Shown here in pieces: positions 43,427-52,104 of a stretch of DNA of 64,000 bases; positions within the stretch are counted from its first letter, which is position 1; every line of letters begins with the position of its first letter. A program made the translations under genes and the position numbers. The notes beneath the pieces were generated by a model. The model did not search any database. It had not been told where the DNA came from and worked only from the letters and a program-made list of their open reading frames with translations. This stretch comes from Arthrobacter nitroguajacolicus_D (GTDB taxonomy: Bacteria; Actinomycetota; Actinomycetes; Actinomycetales; Micrococcaceae). The DNA lies in contig NZ_JAVDSH010000007.1 in the NCBI RefSeq assembly GCF_031455195.1, positions 1 through 64,000 on the forward strand, given 5' to 3'.

Positions 43427-44464
43427 ATGAGAGCACACCGTCTGTACGGGCAGCGCGACCTGCGACTGGTATCGGAGTCCGAGCCAGATCTGCAAGCCGG
43501 CGAAGTGCGCCTGAAGGTGGCTTACTCGGGCATCTGCGGCACCGACGTGCACTACTACTACAACGACGACGACAAGCTGCCCAACCGCCCGCGTCACATC
43601 GGTCATGAGTTCGCCGGCACCGTCACGGAGGCTGCCGATGACGTCCAGTCAGTCGCCGTCGGGGATCGAGTGGCCGTCTTTCCGCTGATCGCCTGCGGCG
43701 AGTGCTCGGAATGCCTGGCTGAGCGTCCAGTTCACTGCGAACGCTACGACCGAAGCGTGTCGACCGTCGGATGCGGCTCGCTGATCGGAGGAATCGCTGA
43801 ATCAGTCGTGATTCCCCAGTCCTTGGCATTCAAGCTTCCTGATGGACTCAGCCTTCTCGGCGGCTCCCTGCTGGAACCGTTGTCGGTGGCGGCCACTGCG
43901 GTACGTCGCTCGGGCATCGGGGCGGACGGGGTCGCCGTCGTCCTGGGTGCCGGCATGATCGGCATCGGAGCGATCCTGGCGCTGAAGGCCGGCGGGGTGC
44001 AGAACATCGTGGTTGCCGAGGTGTCAGACAAGCGGCGAGAGAATCTGCAGTCCATTCCGGGCCTGACGGTGGTCAACCCGGCCGTCGAGGACGTCCGCGA
44101 CGTCGTGCACACGCTGAGCAACGGGGTGGGAGCCGACGTCGCCTACGAGTGTGCGGGGGTCCACCCGACGCTCGACATCGCGATGGATGTGGCCCGACTG
44201 CACGGACAGATCATCATCGTCGCGATGCAGCCCGTGCCCTATCCCGTCGACATGGTCGCGGTGTCCTTGCGAGAGCTTTCGATCGTCGGGCACAACTCCA
44301 CGACGCGCCAAGACTTCGCGAAGACCGCTCACGTGCTCGAACAAGGGATCCTGCCGGTCGAGGACTGGGTGACCATTATCGACTTCGAGCGCGTTCTCGA
44401 AGAGGGCATCGACCCCTCCAAACGGGGCGAGCTCGTCAAGGCAGTCATCGAGGTCCCGCAGTAG
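43427..44464 (+). CDS. Zinc-dependent medium-chain dehydrogenase (copy 1)
   Basis: A 345-residue MDR-family enzyme. YSGICGTDVH and GHEFAGTV hold the catalytic zinc ligands, CGECSECLAERPVHC the structural zinc cysteines. VVLGAGMIGIGAILALKAGG is the Rossmann dinucleotide site, and an acidic residue at the end of the next strand (VAEVSDK) favours NAD. It probably oxidises an alcohol or polyol of the pathway. GAAAGGA five bases before ATG 43427 fixes the start; the frame open further upstream is not coding. The copy at 48116-49186 is a close paralogue. Confidence 0.9.
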   Translation: MRAHRLYGQRDLRLVSESEPDLQAGEVRLKVAYSGICGTDVHYYYNDDDKLPNRPRHIGHEFAGTVTEAADDVQSVAVGDRVAVFPLIACGECSECLAERPVHCERYDRSVSTVGCGSLIGGIAESVVIPQSLAFKLPDGLSLLGGSLLEPLSVAATAVRRSGIGADGVAVVLGAGMIGIGAILALKAGGVQNIVVAEVSDKRRENLQSIPGLTVVNPAVEDVRDVVHTLSNGVGADVAYECAGVHPTLDIAMDVARLHGQIIIVAMQPVPYPVDMVAVSLRELSIVGHNSTTRQDFAKTAHVLEQGILPVEDWVTIIDFERVLEEGIDPSKRGELVKAVIEVPQ

Positions 44465-44525
44465 GGATCACGGATTCAGCCCATCCAAACATCGCTTGCT
44501 CACTGCTGAACGGAGTCCCCCCAAA

Positions 44526-44873
44526 ATGTCCACCATGATCGTTTCCAACGCCTTCGACGCGCACGGAGTCGAGCCTTCTAACATATCCAGCGAGGATGGT
44601 CGATCCGCGTCCTTCACCAAACCCGTGCTCGATGACGGGGTGACCCGGATGGGGATCTGGATTGCGGAGCCCGGAACATTCGTGCACGCGGGCAACCCCA
44701 CCGGCGAGACCTTCGTCGTCCTGGAGGGCGAGGCGACCATCGACATCGATGGCGCAGGCAGCCACGAGCTGTTCTCCGGTCAGATCATCAACGTCCCCGC
44801 AGCCACGGCGTCGAGGATGACCGTCCGCAGCACGCTGAGGAAATTTGCCGTCACACGCAGCACCGGCAACTGA
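44526..44873 (+). CDS. Cupin-domain protein
   Basis: About 115 residues forming one small cupin barrel of the DUF861-like kind: GIWIAEPGTFVHAGNPTGET, FVVLEGEATIDIDGAGSHEL and GQIINVPAATASRMTVR. The metal-binding His set is poor (H in FVHAG only), so an enzyme role is doubtful. Such cupins accompany amine and aldehyde catabolic genes and may bind a ligand. ATG 44526 has GGAG ten bases before it. The gene lies between the dehydrogenase and the aldehyde dehydrogenase on the same strand. Confidence 0.7.
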   Translation: MSTMIVSNAFDAHGVEPSNISSEDGRSASFTKPVLDDGVTRMGIWIAEPGTFVHAGNPTGETFVVLEGEATIDIDGAGSHELFSGQIINVPAATASRMTVRSTLRKFAVTRSTGN

Positions 44874-44966
44874 CGTGAGCTCGATGCGGAACCGAATCTG
44901 CAAGCTCGTCGCCCGCCACGATGACGAGCACGCTCAGTTCACACTCCAAGAAAGGTCGAAAGACAG

Positions 44967-46439
44967 ATGACTACTGCACAGCAAGGCCTGCTCGCCGCGG
45001 CTACATGGACCGGAAAGATCTACAGCAACGGCTGGCAGGCCGGTGCCACCGTCCTCCCGATCGTCGAACCTGCCACCGGCGACCAGCTCGGCGAGATGGG
45101 CGTGGCCGACGCGTCACAGGTAGCCCGTGCCGCGGAGTCGGCAGCGGCAGCACAGCCCTCTTGGGCGAAGACGCCCTACCACGAGCGAGCCGCAGTCCTG
45201 CGTCGCGCAGGCGAGCTCTGGCTGCAGCACGCGAGCGAGGTCCAGGAGTGGCTGATCAGGGAAGCCGGATCCATCGAGCCCAAGGCGGCGTTGGAGGTCC
45301 AGGTCGCTTCCCAGGAGTGCTTCGAGGCCGCCGGGCTGACGTCCGCGCCCTTGGGTGAGGTGCTCCCGACCGCTTCCGATCGGCTGTCCATGTCCCGCCG
45401 CGTCCCGGTGGGTGTCGTCGGTGTGATCTCGCCCTTCAACTTCCCTTTGGTGCTGTCGATCCGTTCAGTCGCACCCGCTCTGGCCCTCGGCAACGCGGTC
45501 ATCCTAAAACCCGACCCGCGGACGGCTGTCTCCGGCGGTCTCAGCATCGCAAGGATCTTCGAGGAAGCTGGGCTGCCCGAAGGGCTGCTGCACGTTCTCC
45601 CGGGCGGGGTCGACACCGGCGAGGCCCTGGTGAGTGATCCACGGGTACCGGTCATCTCCTTCACCGGCTCCACCAGGGCCGGCCGCAGCATCGGTGAGAT
45701 GTCAGCCCGTCATCTCAAGCGAAGCCACCTGGAGCTCGGCGGCAACTCGGCTCTGATCGTCCTCGACGACGCAGACCTCGAGGCTGCTGTCGGGCTCGGT
45801 GCCTGGGGCTCGTACCTGCATGCCGGACAGATCTGCATGACCACCGGACGCCACATCGTCCACGAAAGTCTGGTCGACGACTACGTCGCACGGCTCGCGG
45901 AGAAGGCCAACGCTCTGCCCGTCGGCGACCCGACCACGGGTCAGGTCGCACTGGGACCGATCATCGACGACGGACAACGCGACAAGATCCACCAGCTGGT
46001 GACCTCCACTGTGAACGCGGGCGCGCAGCTCGTGGCTGGAGGCACTTATGAGGGCCGCTTCTATCGCCCGACGGTGCTGTCCCAGGTGACCGAGGACATG
46101 CCCGCCTACCGGGAGGAAGTGTTCGGGCCCGTCGCTCCGGTGATCTCGTTCCGCTCGCTCGATGATGCTGTCCGGCTGGCGTCCGCCGGCGACTACGGGC
46201 TCAGCCTGGGGATCGCCACGAAGGATGCCGCCAGAGGACTTGAGCTCGCCGAACGGATTCCCACGGGAATCGTCCACGTGAACGACCAGACCGTCAACGA
46301 TGAACCCGTGGCCCCATTCGGTGGTGTCGGTGCCTCGGGCACCGGAAGCCGCTTCGGCGGTGCCACCGCGAACATCGAGGCCTTCACCGAGACGCGGTGG
46401 ATCACCATGCGGGCCAGCGCACCCGTCTATCCGTTCTAG
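44967..46439 (+). CDS. NAD(P)-dependent aldehyde dehydrogenase
   Basis: A 490-residue enzyme of the ALDH superfamily. SPFNFPLVLSIRSVAPAL, ALGNAVILKPDP and FTGSTRAGRSIGE bind the cofactor, LELGGNS holds the general-base Glu and HAGQICMTTGR the nucleophilic Cys. EVFGPVAPVISF closes the site. The pattern is close to benzaldehyde/vanillin dehydrogenases. It would turn the aldehyde made by the transaminase or dehydrogenases into a carboxylic acid. AGAAAGG precedes ATG 44967 by about 14 bases. Confidence 0.9.
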   Translation: MTTAQQGLLAAATWTGKIYSNGWQAGATVLPIVEPATGDQLGEMGVADASQVARAAESAAAAQPSWAKTPYHERAAVLRRAGELWLQHASEVQEWLIREAGSIEPKAALEVQVASQECFEAAGLTSAPLGEVLPTASDRLSMSRRVPVGVVGVISPFNFPLVLSIRSVAPALALGNAVILKPDPRTAVSGGLSIARIFEEAGLPEGLLHVLPGGVDTGEALVSDPRVPVISFTGSTRAGRSIGEMSARHLKRSHLELGGNSALIVLDDADLEAAVGLGAWGSYLHAGQICMTTGRHIVHESLVDDYVARLAEKANALPVGDPTTGQVALGPIIDDGQRDKIHQLVTSTVNAGAQLVAGGTYEGRFYRPTVLSQVTEDMPAYREEVFGPVAPVISFRSLDDAVRLASAGDYGLSLGIATKDAARGLELAERIPTGIVHVNDQTVNDEPVAPFGGVGASGTGSRFGGATANIEAFTETRWITMRASAPVYPF

Positions 46440-46471
46440 TGCAACCTCTCGGATCTACCCGGACAGGAGAC

Positions 46472-47922
46472 ATGGTGCTCACCTCGCTCGATTCGTTGGT
46501 TGCCGGGCATCCGCCGGCTACCAAGGTCGTGGGGTAGTCCGCGCCGGGATACCCCACGACCGTGTCTTCGTGGTGCTGGACGACGACCCCACCGGAACGC
46601 AATCGGTGGCCGACGTGCCGGTGATCACTGACTGGAGCGTCGAGTCCCTGGCATGCGGCAACGGCGTCGCGCTGTCTACGTGTTGACGAATTCTCGCTCC
46701 GTGGATCCCGAAGAAGCTGAGCGCCGAAACCGCGAGATCGCTGAGAACGTCTACCGAGCGGCCGAAGACGTCGGTTGCGCGATCGAGTTCGTGTCGCGAG
46801 GTGACTCCACCCTGCGCGGCCACTCCCCCCTCGAGCCACACGTGCTCGCCCAGCAGGTCCCTCGGGCACACCGGTGAGTCGATCGATGGCATCGTCCTCG
46901 TTCCGGCCTTCCCCGAGGCTGGGAGAATCACCGTCGACGGTGTGCACTACGCAGGCTCGTCGTCCGACGGATTCACTCCGATCGGTGACACCGAGTTCGC
47001 GCGCGATGCGACCTTCGGATACCGCAGCTCGCTGCTGGCGCAGTGGGTCGAGGAGACGACCGACGGCAAGATCTCCGCGTCCTCGGTCCTGACCATCAAC
47101 CGTGCAAACCTCCGGACGAGCCTGCCGTCCGTGGTCGCCACCTGCTACGAGCCGAGTCTGCGCAGCCGATCGCCGTCGATATCGTCCACGAGGCCGACAT
47201 GCTGCGCCTTGCCGTGGCACTTCAGGAGGCCAGAGCCGGGGGAGGTCGCTACCTCTACCGCGTCGGCCCGCCCTTCGTCGGGGCGCTGATCGGCCAGGAC
47301 CCTCCCCCACCTCTGCATGGGACCAAGCTGGACGCGCTGCACGGCAGTCACTCGTCGCGTGCGACCGCGCCGCTGAGGGCTCGTCGTCGTCGGGTCCCAC
47401 GTGTCAGGCACGACGCGGCAGCTCGATGCTCTGCGCCGGCGACACCCACACGTCGAGCTGACGATCGAAGTCGATCGAGTACTCGGCGATCGGCGAGACA
47501 GCCATCTCAGCGCACTCATCGACGCCGCACTCGCAGCTCTTCTGCACGGGAACGTCGTCATCAGCACCTCGCGGCACGTGGTGACAGGTCAGGGTGCACG
47601 TGACTCGCTCGCGATCGCCCGCGCGGTGAGCGCCGCCATTGTCGAGCTGGTCGACCGCGTCGTGGCTGCCTGTGTTCCGCGATTCGTTCTGGCCAAGGGC
47701 GGAATCATGTCATCCGACGTCGCCATTCACGCCTTTGAAGATCGAGCGCGCGATCGTCCGCGGACCGCTGCTGCCAGGAATCGTCTCCCTGTGGGAGCCC
47801 GCGAGCGGCCCCGCCCACGGCGTTCCCTACATCGTCTTCGCCGGCAATGTCGGCGGGCCCGAGTCCCTTGCAGATGTCATCGAGAAGGGTCTCTGCGTGA
47901 GCTCTGCTCCGCCCCGTCCTAG
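46472..47922 (+). pseudogene. Four-carbon acid sugar kinase-like (DUF1537) gene, frameshifted
   Basis: The pieces in order are VFVVLDDDPTGTQSVADVPV, VYVLTNSRSVDPEEAERRNR, FVSRGDSTLRGHSPLEP, GIVLVPAFPEAGRITVDGVH and, at the end, PYIVFAGNVGGPESLADVIE. DDDPTGTQ and RGDSTLRGH are signatures of OtnK/DUF1537 kinases, which phosphorylate four-carbon acid sugars. At least four frame changes lie between 46540 and 47750, so the gene is dead. It follows the ALDH gene on the same strand and once had a good GGAG site at 46465. Confidence 0.75.
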
Positions 47923-47971
47923 GTGTACTCGGCCAGCAGGTTAGTTACATCTGCTGGCCGAGTACACCTAG
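47919..47971. repeat. Perfect 21-bp-arm hairpin
   Basis: Two 21-base arms, starting CTAGGTGTACTC and ending GAGTACACCTAG, pair without mismatch around an 11-base loop. It lies at the end of the dead kinase gene, about 145 bases before the stop of the convergent dehydrogenase. It is longer than typical terminators and lacks a T-run. It could be a bidirectional terminator, a mobile palindrome or a resolution site. Confidence 0.7.
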
Positions 47972-48115
47972 AGCGGCTGAGCGGGCCACTGGCGGTTGTA
48001 CTGGCCCCGGAGAGGTTGAGTGGACCCACACACCACCACGGCCATCTTGCCTGGGAGGGCGATCGAGATCCTCACACGTCAGATGTGAACCACGCTCGTG
48101 TCCGTAACGTGACTC

Positions 48116-49186
48116 TCAAGGGGCGATCTCCACGACTGCCTTGAAGAGCTGTCCCGTGCGAGACGGTTCCAGGCCGTCCTCGACGACACGGGCGAAGTCG
48201 ATGGTCGTCACCCAGTCGTGGACAGGAAGCAGACCGCGCTCCAGCCAGTCCGCCGCCGACACGAAGCCGCGTTTGGTGGTGGCGTTGTGACCCACGACCG
48301 TGACCTCGTTGAGCGCAGCCCGGCTGGGGCTCAGAGGGAAGACGTGGTGGTGCAACGCGATCAGGACGATCCGGCTTCGTTTGCCGGCGACCTTCATGGC
48401 GAGGTCAAAGGCCTGCGGCGCACCCGAACACTCGAACACGAGATCCGCCCCCGCGCCCGCGCTCTGCTCGCGCACCGTTGCAGCGACGTCGTCCATGGTC
48501 GGGTCACAGACGGTCAGTCCCTCGACTCCCACGAGGTTCTGCCGCCGAGCCACAGATGTCTCGGACAGGACGATGGCCTTGACACCGTTGGCCTTGAGCG
48601 CCAGGACGACTCCGACGCCGACCAGCCCGCCGCCGGTGACGAGAGCGACCTGGTCGGGGGAAGGGGCTGATCGCTGCACCGCAGTAGCCGCCACCGACAG
48701 CGGCTCCAGCAGCGAGCCCTGCAGAAGACTCAGCCCGTCCGGGATCTTGATCGCCAGGCTCTGCGGGATCACCATGGACTGGGCAAGCCCACCGATCGGT
48801 GCTCCGAAGCCAACCGTCGACACGCCGCGGTCGAACCGCTCGCAGTTCACCGGATACTCGTCGACACACTGGCGGCACTCGCCGCAGGCGATCAACGGGA
48901 ACACCGCGACTCGATCACCGACCTCGACGGCAGTGACGTCGTCGGCGATCTCGCTGACCGTGCCGACCGTCTCATGCCCCACGTAGAACGGTCGCCCCTT
49001 CACAGCTCCTTCACCCTCGTGGCCCAGTCGTGGAAGAGCGTCGTCATCTGCGTAGTAGGAGTGCACGTCCGACCCGCAGATGCCGGAGTAGGCCACGTTC
49101 AGCCGCACGTCACCCGGGCGGAGGTCGGGTTCGGGTTCCTCCTGGAGTCGAAGATCCATCTGTCCGTGCAGTCGGTGTGCCAGCAT
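48116..49186 (-). CDS. Zinc-dependent medium-chain dehydrogenase (copy 2)
   Basis: A 356-residue MDR enzyme, clearly paralogous to the one at 43427-44464: YSGICGSDVH, then GHETVGTV for the catalytic zinc, CGECRQCVDEYPVNC for the structural zinc, and VTGGGLVGVGVVLALKANG for the dinucleotide. A short insertion (PRLGHEGEGAVKGRPF) sets it apart from copy 1 and may change the substrate. AAAGGAG five bases before ATG 49186 fixes the start. It follows the APC permease on the same strand after 74 bases, so both are likely cotranscribed from box D. Confidence 0.9.
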   Translation of the reverse strand: MLAHRLHGQMDLRLQEEPEPDLRPGDVRLNVAYSGICGSDVHSYYADDDALPRLGHEGEGAVKGRPFYVGHETVGTVSEIADDVTAVEVGDRVAVFPLIACGECRQCVDEYPVNCERFDRGVSTVGFGAPIGGLAQSMVIPQSLAIKIPDGLSLLQGSLLEPLSVAATAVQRSAPSPDQVALVTGGGLVGVGVVLALKANGVKAIVLSETSVARRQNLVGVEGLTVCDPTMDDVAATVREQSAGAGADLVFECSGAPQAFDLAMKVAGKRSRIVLIALHHHVFPLSPSRAALNEVTVVGHNATTKRGFVSAADWLERGLLPVHDWVTTIDFARVVEDGLEPSRTGQLFKAVVEIAP

Positions 49187-49260
49187 GCTGACTCCTTTGG
49201 TGTGTAGTGGATAGCTGCGCAGTCCCTTCAGCAGAGGCATGACGCGACGGATTGCCTGTG

Positions 49261-50742
49261 CTACTGACGTCCGATCAGGGCGTAGATGTCGGGACGCGTC
49301 TTCCGGAGCCTCACAGCGACAATCATCCCGAGAAGCAGGAGACCGAAGAACAGCGACAGGATGGCCACAACGGCCGGCCCGGCATTGCCGAAGAGCACGT
49401 CGAGGTTCAGGGTCGCGAACACGAGGGTGCCTGCAACCCCGACGAATCCGAGCGCCGGCGCGACCAGCCGGTGCCACAGCGTCGTTCCCTCTGGCTTGTG
49501 ACGCAGCAGGTAGGCAGCCACGGCAATACAGGTGATGGCCACCATCAGCAGAAACGCGTAGCTGTACGAGCTCAGCAGCTGGACGAACAGGAAGCTGGCA
49601 TCTGCCTTGAAGATGATGAACGGGAGGAGCGCCAGCACCGACGCCACCGAGACGGCCACGGATGCCTTGTACGGCGAGTGGTGCTTCTCGTGCACCTCGG
49701 CGAGGGCGCGAGGCAGGAGCATGTCGTTGCCGAGGTTGAAGACGTAGCGCGTCGCGACGTTGTGGGCCGCGAGAACCGATGCGAGCACGCTGTTCGCCAG
49801 CAGGACGAGGACGATGTCGTGACTCACTCCACCGAGGTAGCTCTGGATGGTGCCCAGCAAAGCGCCTGCCGGATCCTCGGAATACACGGCCACGGCGTCC
49901 TTGGTCCCCACCGCCTGGACCATGGCCCATGACGTGAAGCAGTACATCACCGCGGTGATCAGGATGAACAAGAACGTCGCACGGGGGATCGTCCGCTTCG
50001 GATCCCGGACCTCCTCGCGGTAGATCAACGTCGCCTCGAACCCGCCCATCGCCGAGACGCCCAGGAGCAGCGCGATCCCCAGCGACCCAGAAGCAATGAT
50101 CGACGGATCGAAGGTGTCCGAGACATTGAGTCCCGACGATCCGCCCCTCACTACGACCACGAGGTTGTAGATGAAGATCACCGCCATCTCAGTGATGAGG
50201 ACGACCGTGAGAACTCTCGAGGAGATGTTGATGCGCTGATAGCCCAAGAAGCTGACAACGGCGAGAACGCCGAACGCATACACCCACCAGCTGATCTCGG
50301 GTCCGCCGAAGACATCGGTCACCAACGCATTGGCTGAGTATCCGAAGAAAGTCGTCGCACCCAGCACCATTAGGAAGTAGCTGACCGTGGCCAGGAATGC
50401 AGTCCCCAGTCCGACCACCTTGCCCAGGCCGGCCGTGATGTAGAGGTAGAAACCGCCCGAGTTGGTCATGTACGGATTCATCTTGATGAGCCCGACTGCC
50501 ACGAGCGCCATGACCAGCCCGCCGACGAGGAACAGGATCGGAGCCCCTGCACCGTTCCCGAATCCGATGGACACCGGCACCGTCGCCACGAAGGTTCCCA
50601 GCGGGGCGTTGAAGGCCATGACCGTGAACAGCAACCCGATGACACCCAAGGTGCCCCTGAGCCTGGACCGCGGGGCCGCGGCGTCCTGTTCATGCGATGC
50701 ATCGACCGTGGAGCCGATGGGCGAGTCTGGTGGTGTATTCAA
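49261..50742 (-). CDS. APC-superfamily amino acid/amine permease
   Basis: A 493-residue membrane protein with 12 or more TM segments. The N-terminal MAFNAPLGTFVATVPVSIGF with GNGAGAPI in TM1, ITAGLGKVVGLGTAFLATVS in TM3 and GFEATLIYREEVRDPKRTIP in the loop after TM6 are typical of APC transporters for amino acids, amines or polyamines. As the only intact transporter of the cluster it probably brings in the substrate. The start is ATG 50742 with GGAGAAA upstream. A regulator box lies 245 bases upstream. Confidence 0.9.
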   Translation of the reverse strand: MNTPPDSPIGSTVDASHEQDAAAPRSRLRGTLGVIGLLFTVMAFNAPLGTFVATVPVSIGFGNGAGAPILFLVGGLVMALVAVGLIKMNPYMTNSGGFYLYITAGLGKVVGLGTAFLATVSYFLMVLGATTFFGYSANALVTDVFGGPEISWWVYAFGVLAVVSFLGYQRINISSRVLTVVLITEMAVIFIYNLVVVVRGGSSGLNVSDTFDPSIIASGSLGIALLLGVSAMGGFEATLIYREEVRDPKRTIPRATFLFILITAVMYCFTSWAMVQAVGTKDAVAVYSEDPAGALLGTIQSYLGGVSHDIVLVLLANSVLASVLAAHNVATRYVFNLGNDMLLPRALAEVHEKHHSPYKASVAVSVASVLALLPFIIFKADASFLFVQLLSSYSYAFLLMVAITCIAVAAYLLRHKPEGTTLWHRLVAPALGFVGVAGTLVFATLNLDVLFGNAGPAVVAILSLFFGLLLLGMIVAVRLRKTRPDIYALIGRQ

Positions 50743-50987
50743 GATTTTCTCCGATCGAGATGTGGGACTGCGGGACGAACTCGAACCGCAGAGCTGGCCC
50801 TGGGGTCAGGGGAGCAACTGTGCGGAAGCTGGACTCACGTCGGCGGCACTGCGGCAGACGGGGGATGTAATCCAGGCTGTTCCTCTCAGCGACGAGACTT
50901 GCTGGTAACGGACGCAGGCTGACAACCCGGCTCGCACCGACCAACCTCCGCGCCCGCTTTCGGTAGGCCCGGTGTGAAATCTCAACG

Positions 50988-51000
50988 ATTGTTCGTCAAT
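50988..51000. promoter_or_regulatory. Regulator box D: ATTGTTCGTCAAT
   Basis: Identical over 13 bases to box A. It lies in the divergent region between the permease and the dead PucR-like gene. Confidence 0.6.
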
Positions 51001-51199
51001 TCAATCGTGACGCTCATCATATGTCAAGGGTCCTTAGTTGCTACAGTTCAAGATTTACACGCACGCCTGCATCAGCGTTACATGCGGAAAATGCAACGGT
51101 CAGGACGCGGTTTGCGACGTCGGACCTGATTCACGGTCCAGCCCTGCGAAGATCACCACTTAGCCATATCGCGCGCGTTCTCGACACGACACGGTTTTC

Positions 51200-51209
51200 G
51201 TTGGACAAT
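51200..51209. promoter_or_regulatory. Regulator box E: GTTGGACAAT
   Basis: Ten bases shared with box C, followed by a CGGACAAC that looks like a further half-site. It lies about 75 bases before the PucR-like pseudogene. Confidence 0.45.
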
Positions 51210-51281
51210 TCGGACAACTGCTGAAGCCCTGCAGTTCACGAGAATTCCGCTCCTGCTCCCGAGCGAGAGATGAGGTGCCGA

Positions 51282-51887
51282 ATGACCGATGGACGATGGC
51301 ACTACGGGGTCGCCATGACGGCTGTTGCGCTGTTCGAAGACTCGCCCGATGGTCTGGTCGAGCTCGTGGCCGCTGGCGCGGGGCGTCCTGTCCTGGGCCT
51401 GGAAGTCGTCGAGGTGGGCGATCAAGTGGCCGTCGGGCAGGGCCAACCTGGTCACAGTCCTCGGAGCACGGGGAGCCAGGGCGATCGCCGCCATGAACCC
51501 GTCGTGTGCCGACGCCTCGGGTCTGCTCCTTCGCCGCGCGCTGCCGATGACCCCATCGTGGTCCGAGGTTGCGCCGAACTCGGGATCACGCTGCTGGCCA
51601 TGGCGGACGACGCAGCACTCACCTCGGTCATCACCGCTGTCCGATCCACGATCGAGGTCGCGGCGACGCCGCTTCGGACTGGGCATGTCCAACGCGATGA
51701 CGACCTCTTCAACCTGGCTGACCGCATCAGCGCCATGATCGAGGCACCTGTCACGATCGAGGATGCCCGCCTCACTGACCTGCGGCTTCTTCCCGGGCTG
51801 GCTGCGGACCTGGCCTGGCTTATTTGTGCGCGGGACATCGTCGAGTACGGGCGAGATGGCATGCTCGTATGGCAGCCTGATTGGTAA
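51282..51887 (+). pseudogene. PucR-family regulator fragment, frameshifted
   Basis: The parts DSPDGLVELVAAGAGRPVLG and LEVVEVGDQVAVG, then in a second frame ANLVTVLGARGARAIAAMNP, then in a third CAELGITLLAMADDAALTSV and ISAMIEAPVTIEDAR match the N-terminal sensory domain of PucR/CdaR regulators. The C-terminal PucR helix-turn-helix is missing, cut off near 51890 just before the 56-bp repeat. Breaks lie near 51440 and 51540. Confidence 0.6.
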
Positions 51888-51980
51888 GACCCCTGACAGT
51901 ACGGGCGGTGTTTGTTTTGGTTCTGCGTGGAGAAGCTTCGAGGCGATGCCGTTCTAGAGCCAAGGAATCCGCACACCCCT

Positions 51981-52036
51981 CCCCCAGCCTGACGGAACGT
52001 CCGTTATCGGCGTTCAAATCACGGGGGTAGAAGTAG
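51981..52036. repeat. 56-bp direct repeat, left copy
   Basis: This 56-base segment (CCCCCAGC to GTAGAAGTAG) recurs at 54378-54433 in the same orientation, with about eight mismatches. The two enclose the 2.3-kb islet with the genes at 52105-54309. The core TTATCGGCGTT resembles IS21-type ends, but such ends would be inverted. Confidence 0.65.
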
Positions 52037-52104
52037 ACGAGATAGCTCGTCGCCGGCAGCGTCCGGCAACGACAGCAGCGTTGTCGAGGTCGTGTGCCTC
52101 CAGG

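Noticed and set aside
48116..49930. 604-codon reading of the second zinc dehydrogenase
   Set aside because: The first 248 codons are antisense-like and overlap the permease gene; ATG 49186 with AAAGGAG begins the true enzyme.
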